Assembly: GCA_023362775.1 (NCBI GenBank)
Contig: JALMGJ010000004.1
Span: 35,642,929-35,706,928 of the forward strand
DNA: 64,000 nt
Direction: 5' to 3'
DNA from: Charina bottae
Taxonomy: Eukaryota; Chordata; Lepidosauria; Squamata; Charinaidae
Below the pieces are notes generated by a model. That model saw only the letters and a list, made by a program, of their open reading frames with translations, did no database searches and had not been told where the DNA came from. Below are positions 25,024 to 36,290 of this stretch, one piece after another (the stretch's first letter is position 1; each line of letters opens with the position of its first letter). Position numbers and translations under genes: made by a program.

Positions 25024-26051
25024 TAGAACCATACTGGCCCACTACCTCCAGGAGCTGCACCTACAGATTTGAGGGAGGGGCACAGGTGGCCTCCAATTGT
25101 GCGCCCTGAGCTAGGAAAGTAGGATTCATTGCTGGAGTAGCTGGAGTTTTAGTTTGACCCCAAGCGCTATTCTCGCACTCTTACAGAAAAGTCCCATATG
25201 TCGGTCTTACTGCAAAGCTGAAATCTTTGGGACATTTTTCAAGGTTTCAAATGACCACAGGAAACTTTTTGTGGCATTTTTTTCTATTTAACTTCTTTTG
25301 GTCCCTTCTTCTTATAGTGAAGTGGCTATGAGAACATATGACCCCAGATTAATCATAAAGTTTGCTTGTTTTTATAAAACGGTTGTTCAGATCATCAGAA
25401 GACAAAGGATGCTGTTGAAACTGATGAATAAGTGTTAGAAGCAGTTTCGGGATATATATTTATTCTTTATTTTCTGCTACTTGTTTTCTATCTTTGCCCA
25501 AACTGCTGTGAGCTCTGATACAATTCTGCACAATCTCAAAACGCAGAGGGTTTGCTTCAAAAGAGGGAGCTGAGTGGGAACACAAAGAATGGGGCGGGGG
25601 GGGGGGAATCCATCAGAGCGGCCAGTAATACAAGATTTATTTTCCCGAGGCCTTCTCCCAACTACTGAATTAGCTGCTTCTCTAATGAGCAAATGATCCC
25701 ACAACTGACATATGTGGGAACTTAACTGTATAAGCCTCTCTTCAGTGGTGAAAATGAATTCCAAATCTATTCACCTTTACATTTATTTGATTGTGATTTT
25801 GGTTTAATCTGGTAATCCCCACAAAATTGTGGGCAAGTTTTTGAGAACTCTGGATCTTCCACTAAAATGATAGAAAAAGCAGACTGGGGAATGGAAGGAA
25901 GTTTTCCTTTGTTTTGTTTTTAAAACCAACCAACCCACCAACCAACCCTGACTATCATAATGCTGAGGCTATAAAGTCTCTGTAGCAAAGAAAGAATACA
26001 GCCGGCACTCATTGTTCTAGCAAGATAGGGTAGAGTAGAGGAAATGCCAAC
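25024..26051. other. No gene recognised
   Basis: Includes a G-run at 25595-25606 and a run of CCAACC-like units at 25928-25946. No supported gene. Confidence 0.45.
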
Positions 26052-26144
26052 GGTAGTTCAGCAGTATCTGGAAGGTCACAGGTTCCTCGTGGGGATCCTT
26101 AGCAGGGCAAGAAACCCATGACCCTCCAGATACTGCTGAACTAC
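26052..26144. repeat. Inverted repeat, probable hAT MITE
   Basis: The arm at 26052-26084 (GGTAGTTCAGCAGTATCTGG...) is matched in inverse by 26113-26144 (...CCAGATACTGCTGAACTAC), with a 28-bp spacer. CTACAATTCCCAGCATC, which follows the right arm, is a motif common in non-autonomous hAT elements. Confidence 0.7.
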
Positions 26145-27899
26145 AATTCCCAGCATCAGTCACCATTGGTCCTGCAAGGTCTGGCTGTTGTGATTGCAGC
26201 TCAGCAACATTAGGAAAAGGTCCAGCTTTACTCTGGCTGGATAAGTGTCAGGCAGATTGTAGGGAACTTTTATGATAGCTGAGACAAAGGTGTAATGGCT
26301 GAAAATAATACAATCCAATAGTTAAGCAGTTCTCCAGCTTAAGCAATGCCCTTTTTTTACTTTTACATAGTTCCTACGCAGATTTTGCCCTGGCTCTTGT
26401 AAGCAACATCCTCACCAGGAACAAATACCAACCCAGTGGACAGATATTTTTAGGAGCACCGCTGCTGCAATTTCCTTCCGATCCCCCTAGAGTGGAGATG
26501 GTGTCATTTATCTGGGCTTGTGTTGCAGTCAGGAGGCTGCTACCCCTCCCCAGTGCTTCTCATCTAATTGCATTTGCCATGCACATACATACATAGAATG
26601 GAAGGCAGGCGGGAGATTAGAGTCAGCGCTGCAACATGCTCCGTGCAGAAGTCCCACCTTTCCCACATTCAGGATGGCTTGGCTACCACCCAGATCTTTC
26701 AATCCTTTCCAATTAGCACAGCCAGGCATTCTTTCCCAGCCCCGAAAACACCAAGGCGTATTTTTAACTTGACACTTTCCCTCCGCTGAGCTTTTGGAAC
26801 CCTGCTGAGTCTATGGAGTCCCAATCAGTGGGCTCCTTCTGATGCTGCCCCTTCACAAGATTGCCCATGAAGTCAGAGCAGTTGAGGAGAAATCCCCTAA
26901 TGAGCACAGAAAACCTGCCTGTTTGAAATGGCATATTTTGATTCATCCAGGGCGTATTGACGACTGGTTTAACATGCCAACTGAAGGCACCTTAAACAGA
27001 TTTCCAGGCCAAGTTTATCATTAATGGGTGATCGTTAACCTTGATAGCTTCTTCTTTTTTTAATGTTTTACGATAAGAGATTTTTAACCTTGCTGAGCTT
27101 TGTTTCCAGGCATGTGTGAGCCTCCTTTCTTCCTTCTCCCCAGCAGTACAAATGTGAAATGCTGCTGAGATCTTAACACTTCCCAAATCACTCTCAGTTT
27201 TGGGTCCCTTTTTTTCTCAGTAAAGGATTCAAGTTTATCAATATTTTTCCAGTATTATTCAAGCTGAAAATTAGTGCTGAACTTTTTTATTTATTACTTA
27301 TTTATTTATTACCTGTATTATAAAACCCTAAAAGGAGGGACACTGAATTACCTCTGTGGTCCTCATTCATGCAGCATCATAGTATTTAATTGATCAACAT
27401 CAATATGAAGACTTCTTCCAGTTTTGTAATATCAGTACCTTGGAACGGTTAAGCCAGTTATTTTTAACTTTGATACCAGAAACAAAAAGTTTTTCCTTTG
27501 TTATTTGCATACATTTATGAGCAACCTGGAACGAAGTGATTTGAAATAAGAAGTGAAAAAGCATCTATTCTGATTCAAGAAACACATCTTCAAAAAGGGT
27601 GATGTGGAGATTTCCCTTTACTCTATTGAAAGCAGAGTAGAATACAGCGTAAAACTATTGTCAGATTTGAAATTCTACTCAGTTGATCTTAATAAAAATT
27701 CAGCTCATTCAATGGCGTGCTGCATAAATGTGACACCAAATCATAATATATTACTACCTGATATCACTATAATATGTTATCACAGCCTTATCATCCTGCT
27801 ATTGGTTTTTTCAAGGGAGTATTCATCTGCTTCAGTGAAGAAGCAGATCTGAAATTATGGATCTCAAGAAGTTGCCTCTTGTTCTTCAGAATTTGTCTC
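26145..27899. other. No gene recognised
   Basis: Unique-looking, with a TTTA-type run at 27287-27310. The overlapping open frames at 26518-26946 lack a recognisable domain. Confidence 0.45.
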
Positions 27900-27908
27900 T
27901 TCTCTCTC

Positions 27909-27957
<49 letters not shown>

Positions 27958-27967
27958 CTCTCTCTCT
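27900..27967. repeat. CT-rich microsatellite
   Basis: Interrupted (CT)n with regularly spaced CTTT units, forming a homopyrimidine tract of about 68 bp. Confidence 0.95.
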
Positions 27968-28394
27968 GGCATTGGAGTAACAGCTCCTGTCAAAGTTTGA
28001 AATAGCTCAGCAATTTCTGGTTATTTTTTTCAAAACCATGTGACCAAATAATCACAAAACAATTACTTATATAAAATAAAGCATATAGACAATAATAAAC
28101 CAATAGATTGTGACGGGATGGGATTTTTTAAATTGAGAATTTAAATAACATAAATTAGCAAAAAAGGCAACAGTTTCCCTTGAATTTGCTCCATAAGCTT
28201 CGTTTTTCACTCCTTAAACTTTAGCACAGATCTGACCACTGAGCCATATTAATTTATGCTAAACAATGTATTTTTTCCTGTTACTTAATTCTTTCAAATA
28301 TGCGCTGCATTTTTATTCTTGCATCTGAATTCCTTTAGCACCCCTTCCTTTTTTTCACTTCTCAAGTGAGAGTCTGTACAATTTCCCCATATAT

Positions 28395-28532
28395 CAGGAG
28401 TGGAGAACCTTTGGCTATCCAGATCTGGCTGAAATACAACTCCCAATAATACTCTTCAGTTTAGCTAATGGTGAGGGATGCTGGGAGCTGTAGGTCAGCA
28501 TCATCTGAAGGCTCACAGTTTGCTCAGCTCTG
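28395..28532. mobile_element. hAT MITE with perfect 8-bp TSD
   Basis: A 138-bp element starting CAGGAGTGGAGAACC and ending with the complement of CAGAGCTGAGCAAAC. The flanks are CCATATAT at 28387-28394 and 28533-28540, identical. The interior has ACAACTCCCAATAATAC and GGGATGCTGGGAGCTG, an imperfect inverted pair. Non-coding. Confidence 0.88.
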
Positions 28533-28807
28533 CCATATATGGATAGTCTTTCGACAATTCTTTATGAAGGTTAACTGTAGTCATGAAATACTCTAAGTTT
28601 TACTTTGGTCAATTCTGTCTTTTTCAGTGTGATTTTTCTTTGCACCACTCTTCCTTGACCCAACCTCATACGCTTCAAGAGAAGATAAATAAATAAATGA
28701 AATGCCCATAATAGGCAGAAGAAAGATCTGGTAAATATTGGACAAAGTGGAACAGTTTAGTATCATCAGGCAAAAACAAAACATTTATATTTGGTAAATT
28801 GTAAATA

Positions 28808-29130
28808 ACGGGCATGGTGGCTCAGCGGGTAAGACGCCAGGCTTGTCGATCGGAAGATCGCAAGTTCGGAGGTTTGAATCCCTAGTCCTGAGTGACGGAG
28901 TGAGCTCCCACACTATCCCCAGCTCTTGCCAACCTAGCAATTCGAAAGCATGCAAATGCAAGTAGATTAATAGGTACCGCTTCGGTGGGTAGGTAACAGC
29001 GTTCCGTGTGCGTCATGCCGGCCACATGACTGTGGAAGCATCTTCGGACAACGCTGGCTCTTCGGCTAGCAAACGAAGATGAGCAACGGCCCCTAGAGTC
29101 GGACACGACTGCACAAATGCGCGGGGAAGG
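28808..29130 (+). mobile_element. Sauria-type SINE with perfect 11-bp TSD
   Basis: A 323-bp sense copy. The tRNA-like head ATGGTGGCTCAGCGGGTAAG contains the A box and GGTTTGAATCC the B box. The tail CCTAGAGTCGGACACGACTG matches Bov-B 3' ends. Direct repeats AATTGTAAATA lie at 28797-28807 and 29131-29141. The B box is nearly canonical, so this copy could have been transcription-competent. Confidence 0.92.
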
Positions 29131-29141
29131 AATTGTAAATA

Positions 29142-29728
29142 TCCATATTTGAAAAATAATTGCATTGACCTTCACTGACATAAAAATCTTGTTTAGTTCA
29201 ATGTATCTGGCAAAAGTATGTATCCATTTAAAGATTACCTGTAAGGATACAGGATTTATATCTAAATCATTTAATGTTATATTTAGTCTTAATATAAGGA
29301 CCTTGGAATTATTAATATTTGTCAAAAAATTAAAAGCTGATCTTAAAAAAGTCTATTTTAATTTTAAATAATACTACAATACAAGTAAACCTATGTATTT
29401 ATGCCCAACCTGAATCAAAACACTGAATAGCACGTCTATTAATGTTTAAAACTTTTTTTAAAATCCCAATTTTCTTCAAGTGTAATTTGAATTTTTTCCG
29501 TCTCTAAGTCCAGTGTTTCCTTTGCTTTCATAACATTGATCAATCTGCATACATTGTCCAATATTTACTACACAATCTTGTAATATTGAGGATTACTAAG
29601 CAAAACCTTTTTTTGGGGAAACAACTTGGGTATAAATATATATAACAGTCAAATTACTAGTGCATGAGGAAAAGGTAAAATATCTTTAGAAAGTTGTGGG
29701 AGGCATAATTTAATTGAAATTGGGATGT
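29142..29728. other. No gene recognised
   Basis: AT-rich; nothing identified. Confidence 0.5.
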
Positions 29729-29885
29729 AGCCAGGGCATCTGCAGGGGGGCTCAAAAAAGTCCAGACGGCCAGTGTCTACCACATGATTGAAGCTCTGCC
29801 ACTTTTTAATGTGCATCACACTCATGTTAGAATGGGGTGGGGCTTCAATCATGTGGACATGTCTTGACTTTTTTGACCCCATGGA
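29729..29885. mobile_element. Inverted-repeat MITE (copy 1 of a two-copy family)
   Basis: The left arm CTGCAGGGGGGCTCAAAAAA and AGTCCAGACGGCC is mirrored at the right by TGACTTTTTTGACCCCATGG and GATGCCCCTCC. A second inner pair, CACATGATTGAAGC and GCTTCAATCATGTG, makes a perfect 14-bp stem. A relative lies at 51942-52046. Confidence 0.75.
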
Positions 29886-30184
29886 TGCCCCTCCAAGCAC
29901 AGTCATTCATTTAGAATGAACACAGATTTCCAATGCATAGCAAGAAAAGACAAAAAACAATCTCAGGTAAGATTATTAACAGATAGAGGACTATAATCAG
30001 ATGAAACTGAAACACCTTTTATTAAGATGATCAGAGAAACTACAGAAACATTTATAGCAAAGTTGGGAATTCTCATGAATAATTATAGAAGAGATGTGAT
30101 AAAAGCAAATGAAGTTAAAGGAAGATAGAAAGACAATATTAAATATAAATGGAATTTTAGAATGCCAAAACATTCCTAGTAAAA

Positions 30185-30254
30185 CAATAGGAACAGACTC
30201 CAATACAAGGTACAATAGGCTATCAAAAGGAACACATTGGGCACAGATGAAATG
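30185..30254 (+). pseudogene. Old Bov-B (RTE) LINE, left fragment
   Basis: The translation near 30225-30254 (GTDEMP) continues directly after removal of the L1-like insertion at 30270-34553 into IVWFKTSGEETVKLL. Together these match the linker before the reverse transcriptase of Bov-B elements. The left limit is uncertain because the sequence is heavily mutated. Confidence 0.55.
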
Positions 30255-31147
30255 CCCATTGTATGGTTTTTTAATATAATAGTTTTATTAAAGTTTACAT
30301 ATACAAAGATAAAAAAACTAATACAATCTAAGAAAATGTAGAAAAGAAAGAAAAGAAATAAGAAAAAAGAAAAAAGACAGAGAGAAGATATGTAAGAGCT
30401 GACCCCCTCTCCAGACAAATATAAACAATTTCAGTGACTTAACACCTTCCCTAGTAAGAAAAAAAGAAAAAATTAATCTCTTCTTCCCATATCATATCCC
30501 TTCTTAATAATCAAAATATAAGAAATAATCATTTAATCCTAATTAGCAAAGATCTATTAAAAGCTACCAGAGTTAGCATACAATTTTTAACCTTAATAAA
30601 AAAAAATCCATTTTATAAACGAACTTATCCCTTTTTGTAAAAAGTAAAACAAAAGAAAATTCTCTTCACTTATAGACAAATCCTTAAAGCCTTGTCATAC
30701 AGTCCTGATAAAAAAAGACCCATTAATAACGACCAGATAACACAACATATAAAATTTAACCCTGATCAAATAAATTCACTTTATAAAGCTTCTATTTACT
30801 TTTTAAAAGCTTAATTTTTAACCCTATCAAATAATGTCCCCCACATTCATTTGTTATCATGTCTTTGTTTTCTTTCAGGAAGAGTCTCAATAATTTCTGT
30901 TTGTCTCCTCCCAGAAACAACTTCATTGGTTTAACACCTCTTTTTTGTAAATCTGAGATAAAAAGTCTTTCCAAGTCACTATAATGATTTATTATTTGTA
31001 TGATCCCTTTTCCTTTGATTCTCCATTTTTACATCTTTTTCCACATCAAATACTGAATTGATTTTCAAAACTACAGCATCTCCTTCCATATCGCTTTTGT
31101 AATCCTGCTTCAAATCCACATCCGAAACTGCCTCAGTCTCTTTTTTA

Positions 31148-31170
31148 TGTGGTAGCATCTGTTCTTCTTT
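31148..31170. repeat. 23-bp TSD of L1-like element B, left
   Basis: Starts TGTGGTAGCATC and ends TTCTTCTTT; identical over 23 bp to 33820-33842. Confidence 0.95.
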
Positions 31171-32232
31171 TTTTATATATAAATTTTATTGAGTTTTAAA
31201 ATACATATTAAAAGTTAAAGCAGAAAAAAGAAATAGAAATAGAAATACAAAGTAAGAAAAAAGTAAAGAAAAAGTGAAGTCAAAAAAATAATAAACAAAG
31301 GAAATATAGAAAATAGATGTCCTCCCATCTATCTTTGAACTTTAAGTACAATAATTAACTTTAAATGTTAGTCCTTCATACAATACACAGAAACTTTTCT
31401 TTGTCATATACCCTTTGATTTCTATAATCCAATCTTCTGATCTTCATATAGGTTTCACCTTTCTTGCGATCCTCCAATAATCCATCTTTGGCTTCCACTC
31501 CTTGAAATAATGCCAATTTAAATGTTCATTGCTGCATCAGTTTGATATTTTTTATTCGCTCTTTCCATTGCCTTATTTACTTCTAATAAAATACAATATA
31601 TTTGTATATATAATATATATATATATATGAATTCTATTCATCTATATCCTACATATTTACCTAGTTAACAAATTTTTATAACTACATATTCCACTAATAC
31701 ATAGTCTAACATATTACATAACATAATACATAATATACCAATTCTTATAGTATTCATACATACATATTCATACATAATATTGTAAAAATATGTCATCCTG
31801 TAATAACATTAATTCTAATTCCACCTCATCATCCCATTATCTTCTTATATATATATCTCCATAAAAGAAAAATAAACTATAATATCAACTTCTATTTATA
31901 TTTGTAATCTTATATCTCAATTATCCATCTGTAATTTCCACTCCTTGGGATAATGTCCATTTAAACTAAATACATAACCTAACATCACACATAACCTAAT
32001 ACATAATATACCAATTCTTATAATATTCATACATATAATTATAGAAATATGTCATCCCATATAAAAAAAATTGATCTATAATGTCAACTTCTATTTATAC
32101 TTGTAATCTTATGTCTTACATTAAAATATTACATTTTTATATGTCTATACAGTTTCTCATATCAACTTTGTTCCATATCCAATCCAAATCCATATTTTCA
32201 TTAACCTTGTATCCCACATATCGTTTTCCTAT

Positions 32233-32658
32233 TCAGGTTATGCCAAGGTCACAATATTCAACTTGTTTTGTTCTGTAGCTCATGTAGGATGACAAAATAT
32301 TTTTCTTAGCCTTTCCCAATATTTCACAATGGTTATCAATTTGCATGTTAAAATCTTCCTGTCTCAACTGCCACAATGTGTTTATACCCAGACTATAATG
32401 TATAACTTGTTTAATCGACCCCCTCCTGTAGTATATCGGAATCTTCTTCTGTACCAATGTATTTAAAATCCTCTTTTCCTGTTTCTCTGCTGTCTCGAAA
32501 AATTTTTCTTCCATATCTAAACCTGTCTTTTGTGTCTTTTGTTCCTGAACCTCCAAATCTATCAATATAAGTTCCATTGATTTCTTAATTTCTGAAATAA
32601 TTTCATTAAATTCTTTTTTTAAATCTTGAAGTGCTTGAAGTACTGTTAAAAAAGCCAT
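32233..32658 (-). CDS. L1 ORF1-like N-terminal fragment (element B)
   Basis: A 141-codon frame starting MAFLTVLQALQDLKKEFNEI. L1 ORF1 proteins are RNA-binding trimers with an N-terminal coiled coil, an RRM and a C-terminal domain. Here only a Leu/Lys/Glu-rich helical segment (residues about 5-70) with heptad-like spacing is visible, and no RRM or C-terminal domain follows. The family's usual length is over 300 residues, so this is a truncated or reduced version. The start is the first ATG after the leader. It might still make a short coiled-coil protein, but decay is as likely. The L1 assignment comes from position in a TSD-flanked poly(A)-type element plus composition, not from a residue-level match. 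Confidence 0.5.
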   Translation of the reverse strand: MAFLTVLQALQDLKKEFNEIISEIKKSMELILIDLEVQEQKTQKTGLDMEEKFFETAEKQEKRILNTLVQKKIPIYYRRGSIKQVIHYSLGINTLWQLRQEDFNMQIDNHCEILGKAKKNILSSYMSYRTKQVEYCDLGIT

Positions 32659-32888
32659 TTCTCATCCACCACCCCCTCCTTCAGGCTGCGTAGCCAGCCG
32701 TTCTAGTCAAAACAAAGCACTTTCCCAGGGATTGAATGGTCAGCTGACCTATTCGGATGGAAATTTACCAGCAGAGACTATCTATTAAGTAAAAAGCTTT
32801 TAAAGTAAAATGATGAAAAATTCCAATAATCCCAAAATTAAAGGAAAAAATAATATTTCAAACAGTTTATGAGAAAAGGAAAGGATAA

Positions 32889-33231
32889 ATCAGATCCCCT
32901 CCCTCCCGACCTTTAGAAAAGAACTGAAGACCTGGTTCTGCCACCTGGCATGGGAGGGAGGAAACGATAGTTCCTCATGGGGGTGGTTAATCCCGTAATT
33001 ATATAATGCCCTTCTTTTATTAATACTATCTCCCACTTGGATTTTTATTTTATTTTATTTTATTTTATTTTATATTATATTATATTAATTGTATAAATTG
33101 TTAGTTTATATATTTTATATTTTATGCTTTTATCTAATTTTATTTATTGTAAACTGCCCAGAGTTCCCCGTTGGGGGAGATGGGCGGTTATATAAATTAA
33201 ATAAATAAATAAATAAATAAATGTCAATCAA
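32889..33231 (+). mobile_element. L2/CR1-like LINE 3' end
   Basis: The left part reads, in translation, like the terminal coding segment of L2/CR1 LINEs (TFRKELKTWF near 32910). The right part has CTGCCCAGAGTTCCCCGTTG and an (AATA)n tail at 33196-33222. A TTTTA pentamer run occupies 33044-33073. It is 5' truncated and nested in element B. Confidence 0.7.
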
Positions 33232-33819
33232 TATAAAAAAATGAAACAAATTCATCAGTAGTTAGTCCAATAAAATATATTTAAAAAATATAAAAAAGAA
33301 AATTTCTTGTACTTCCAAATAAGGCAAAATCCACACTAAAAAATTAGAAAGGTAAAAAGAAAAAATGCAAACGTTTCACTATACTTCCATTATAAAATCC
33401 ATCATGTTTCCACCATGATTATTATTATAGCAAATAAAACATAAAATTTGCCAACATTTATATACAAAGTCCAGAGATAGATCTTAGATAATAAAACAAT
33501 CAATTCTAAAAAACTAAAAAAAAGTGGTAATCTAAAAGTCGTCTTTAGCTCTAACTTACTTTTCCCTATGAGAGCTTGCTGTAATTTCAGTCGTCTCACT
33601 GCTCCCAGCCTTTCACTTTCTCCGCGGTGGAAAACAACAGAAAAAGCAGGGGGAAGCAATTCCAACGACCCTGTGATCAATCTTCTGATTCTCCCCTCTC
33701 CGGGGAAACATTCCAGTGATCTTATCTTATCAATAGATCACTGCAAATAGGGAAAAGCTAGCCAGATCTTCAGCACTCTGAAAGACTCTGACTTGTCAAG
33801 CTGCCAGTCCGACTTGGAG

Positions 33820-33842
33820 TGTGGTAGCATCTGTTCTTCTTT
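33820..33842. repeat. 23-bp TSD of L1-like element B, right
   Basis: Identical to 31148-31170. Confidence 0.95.
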
Positions 33843-34568
33843 AGCCTCTGTTAAATCCATTTTTGTAGTAGCAGATATTTTTAAAAGTAAGTCCTGAGTG
33901 TATTATTCCCAAACAGATTTAATTTCTCTGAAAGTAAGATAATGCTGCTCCATTGTTAATAGGTATCTTCCCCTTTAAATGCTCCCTGGTTCCCTCTATT
34001 TAAGCTTCAAAGTCCACTCTTATCATATGTTTATTTTTCACTGGCAGGACTTTCCCAGGAGAGAATTCTCACAGTTAATTTCAAAATCTTATAGTATGTT
34101 TTCTATGAAATTTTAAACAGTTCATAAAAAACTTGTTACAAATCCCTCTGGCACTATAGCTATTCAAAGCCAATTCTAAACTTCCTTTGCTGTTTTCAAA
34201 AGGCATAGTTATTCTTTTTAATCTTTAAACTTACAAAAATATTCTTACATCAAGGATCGAAGGAATTTCTCCTGGTGTGCTGAAACTTGCCCTTCGGAAG
34301 GTTCCTAATTTCCAAAAAAACTTTTATAGATAGCACCCAATGGTAATTAAGAGAGGAAGTGAAAGAGAATCTAGTGTCCCTTTGAAGGCTCCAAACCGTG
34401 GCATTGGCAGGATGTTTCTTCCCTCAACTTCCAGAGCACTCAACCTGCTGGACATTGCAATTAAGCGATTTCTACTCAGGGAGCCTCTGTACAAAGTATA
34501 TGTGGGCAATCCAGACCCGTGTTCAATCCACCGTTTCTCCCTCAGAAGTCTCCCCCATTGTATGGTTT

Positions 34569-34682
34569 AAAACTTCAGGAGAAGAAACAGTGAAACTGCT
34601 AATTGCCATGTGTCAACAAATAGGGAATAAGACTGTGTGGCTAGAGACTGGGAAAAGTGGTTTGTATACGTGTATTGAAAAA
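34569..34682 (+). pseudogene. Old Bov-B LINE, middle fragment
   Basis: The translation continues the left fragment across the L1-like insertion: SGEETVKLLIAMCQQIGNKT, which aligns with the conserved linker before the RTE reverse transcriptase (V-K-x-L-x-x-x-C-Q-Q-I-W pattern). It stops at the second Bov-B insertion, and the frame resumes at 35030. Confidence 0.7.
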
Positions 34683-35022
34683 TTCTGAGAGTGCCTTGGA
34701 CTGCAAGAAGATCAAACCAGTCCATACTCCAGGAAATAAAGCCAGACTGCTCACTTGAGGGAATGATATTAAAGGCAAAACTGAAGTATTTTGGCCACAT
34801 AATGAGAAGACAGGATACCCTGGAGAAGAAGCTGATGCTAGGGAAAGTGGAAGGCAAAAGGAAGAGGGGCCGACCAAGGGCAAGATGGATGGATGATATT
34901 CTGGAGGTGACAGACTCGACCGTGGGGGAGCTGGGGATGGTGATGGCTGACAGGAAGGTCTGGCGTGGGCTGGTCCATGAAGTCACAAAGAGTCGGAAGC
35001 AACTGAATGAATAAACAACAAC
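34683..35022 (+). pseudogene. 5'-truncated Bov-B LINE, C-terminal tail, nested
   Basis: A 340-bp insertion bracketed by TGAAAAA (34676-34682 and 35023-35029). The frame from 34691 encodes the C-terminal region of the Bov-B polyprotein: WTARRSNQSILQEI, then LKYFGHIMRRQDTLEKKLML, then a basic KRKRGRPRARWMDD segment, and near the end W-R-x-x-V-H-x-V-x-KSR. It ends in a stop, followed by a short AAC-type tail. The frame is intact across about 107 codons, so it is younger than the host Bov-B copy. The endonuclease and polymerase are absent. Confidence 0.88.
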
Positions 35023-35029
35023 TGAAAAA

Positions 35030-36290
35030 GGGAGATGAAAGGGAATTTGCAAATTACTGAATATTTGTACTGATTACTCACATAAGATCTTGCAAAAAAG
35101 ATTAGAGCCATACATGGAAAGAGAGAAATACCAGATGAACAGGGAGGTTTCAGAAAAGGTCAAAATAGACATGATCAGATAAGTTACATGAGATGAATAA
35201 TAGAGATACCAAGCAAATACAAGGAGATTTACCTTTGCTTCATTGACTGCAGCAAGGCCTCTGATTGTGAAGTTCTTTCCAACATATGGAACATATTAAG
35301 GCTAATGGAGATACCAGAACATTTTATTATTCTTTTGAAGAAACTTTACAATAAACAAGAAATTAGAGAAATAAATGAATTTGGAGAACCAATGAGAAAT
35401 TCAGTTCAGAATAGGAATAAATGAGACAAAGATGCATTTTCTCCCCCCCATCTGTTTAACTTATAGAATAAATATGCAAATGAAAGGATTTTAAGATAGT
35501 GGAATCAAAATTGGTGGCTGAAATACTAACAGTTTGAGATATGCAGATGACACCACCTTATCACCAGAAAATTAAGAAGACTTAGAAGAGTGCATTATAA
35601 AAGTGGAAATGGAATGAAAAAGGAACAAGTTAACCTTAAATATTAAAAAGATAATGTCAGCTAACATGTTTAGTGAACTTACAGTTGATAGCAGATAAAT
35701 GAAGGTGGTAATTTTTTTTTCAGCTCATGAAAGGGATGGACAATGTACTGGAGAAGTAAAGAGAAGTTTAATCCTATGGAAAAAGGCAATAAGAAATTAG
35801 ATAAAACAATGAAAAATAAGGAAATATAACTGACAACAAATATCAAAATAATGAAAGTGATGGTCTTTCCAGTAGTAATATACAGCTGTGAAAGATGGAT
35901 ATTGAGAACAAGTAAGAGAAAGCTATATATCCTTAAATTATGGATTTGGAGATGGTTACTAAAAGCAGCATGGACTGCAAGAGAAATTAATCACTCAGTC
36001 CTGGTCCAATAAAGGTTGTCTACTCCTTTGAGACAATGATCAGCATACAGGAATGCACATACTTGGGGCAGGTGATGTGAGTGAATGGACTAGAAAAATA
36101 ACTACAGTATGTTTGGCAAGTTTGAGGGAAGTAGAAGAGAAAGAACAGATGAGGCAAATGGACTAGCCAAAGAGAATGCTGGAATGTCCTTGGAAAAACT
36201 ATGAAGTATTGACAGACGCAGGTCAACATGGTGAACATTTGTTCATGAAATCAGCACGTTGAACCTGACTCACTGGTACTGAAGGAAGGG
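35030..36290 (+). pseudogene. Old Bov-B LINE, reverse transcriptase fragment
   Basis: Degraded RTE reverse transcriptase with many stops and shifts. Recognisable in order are REIPDEQGGFRKGQ (about 35127-35170), a FIDCSKASD segment (about 35241-35270), an ILSP-type patch (about 35430), a YADDTT-like catalytic box encoded as ATATGCAGATGACACCACC (35537-35555), and a final W-R-W-L-L/W-T-A-R region (about 35944-35985). The 3' part decays by about 36290. Bov-B LINEs are the partners of the Sauria SINEs in this window. Confidence 0.8.

Larger units (their letters stand above)
31171..33819 (-). mobile_element. L1-like element B, antisense, nested in A
   Basis: Bracketed by a perfect 23-bp direct repeat. 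On the minus strand the element runs from CTCCAAGTCGGACTGGCAGC (33819) through a leader with CpGs near 33600-33640, an ORF1-like N-terminus (32658-32233) and an AT-rich region with an (AT)n near 31608-31628, to an AATAAAA-containing terminus at 31171. A 343-bp L2/CR1-like fragment (32889-33231) lies in the leader. No ORF2 is detectable. The perfect TSD makes it younger than element A. Confidence 0.88.
30270..34553 (-). mobile_element. L1-like element A, antisense, with 15-bp TSD
   Basis: CCCATTGTATGGTTT at 30255-30269 and again at 34554-34568 brackets the insertion. The 3' end is at the left: on the minus strand there is an AATAAA signal, a T/A-rich terminus and a long pyrimidine tract (complement of 30320-30380). 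The 5' leader is at the right (34553 down to about 33990). Removing the nested element at 31171-33819 leaves about 1.6 kb. It contains a decayed ORF1-like region, minus strand 33870 to 30792, whose surviving 60-codon piece ends at 30792. No reverse transcriptase or endonuclease motif is visible, so this is either an internally deleted L1 or a half-L1 type element. Confidence 0.85.

Noticed and set aside
27900..27967. Regulatory polypyrimidine tract
   Set aside because: An ordinary CT microsatellite with no associated gene structure.
28808..28900. tRNA gene suggested by A and B boxes
   Set aside because: It is the head of a Sauria SINE with a defined 3' tail and TSD; the cloverleaf is not intact.
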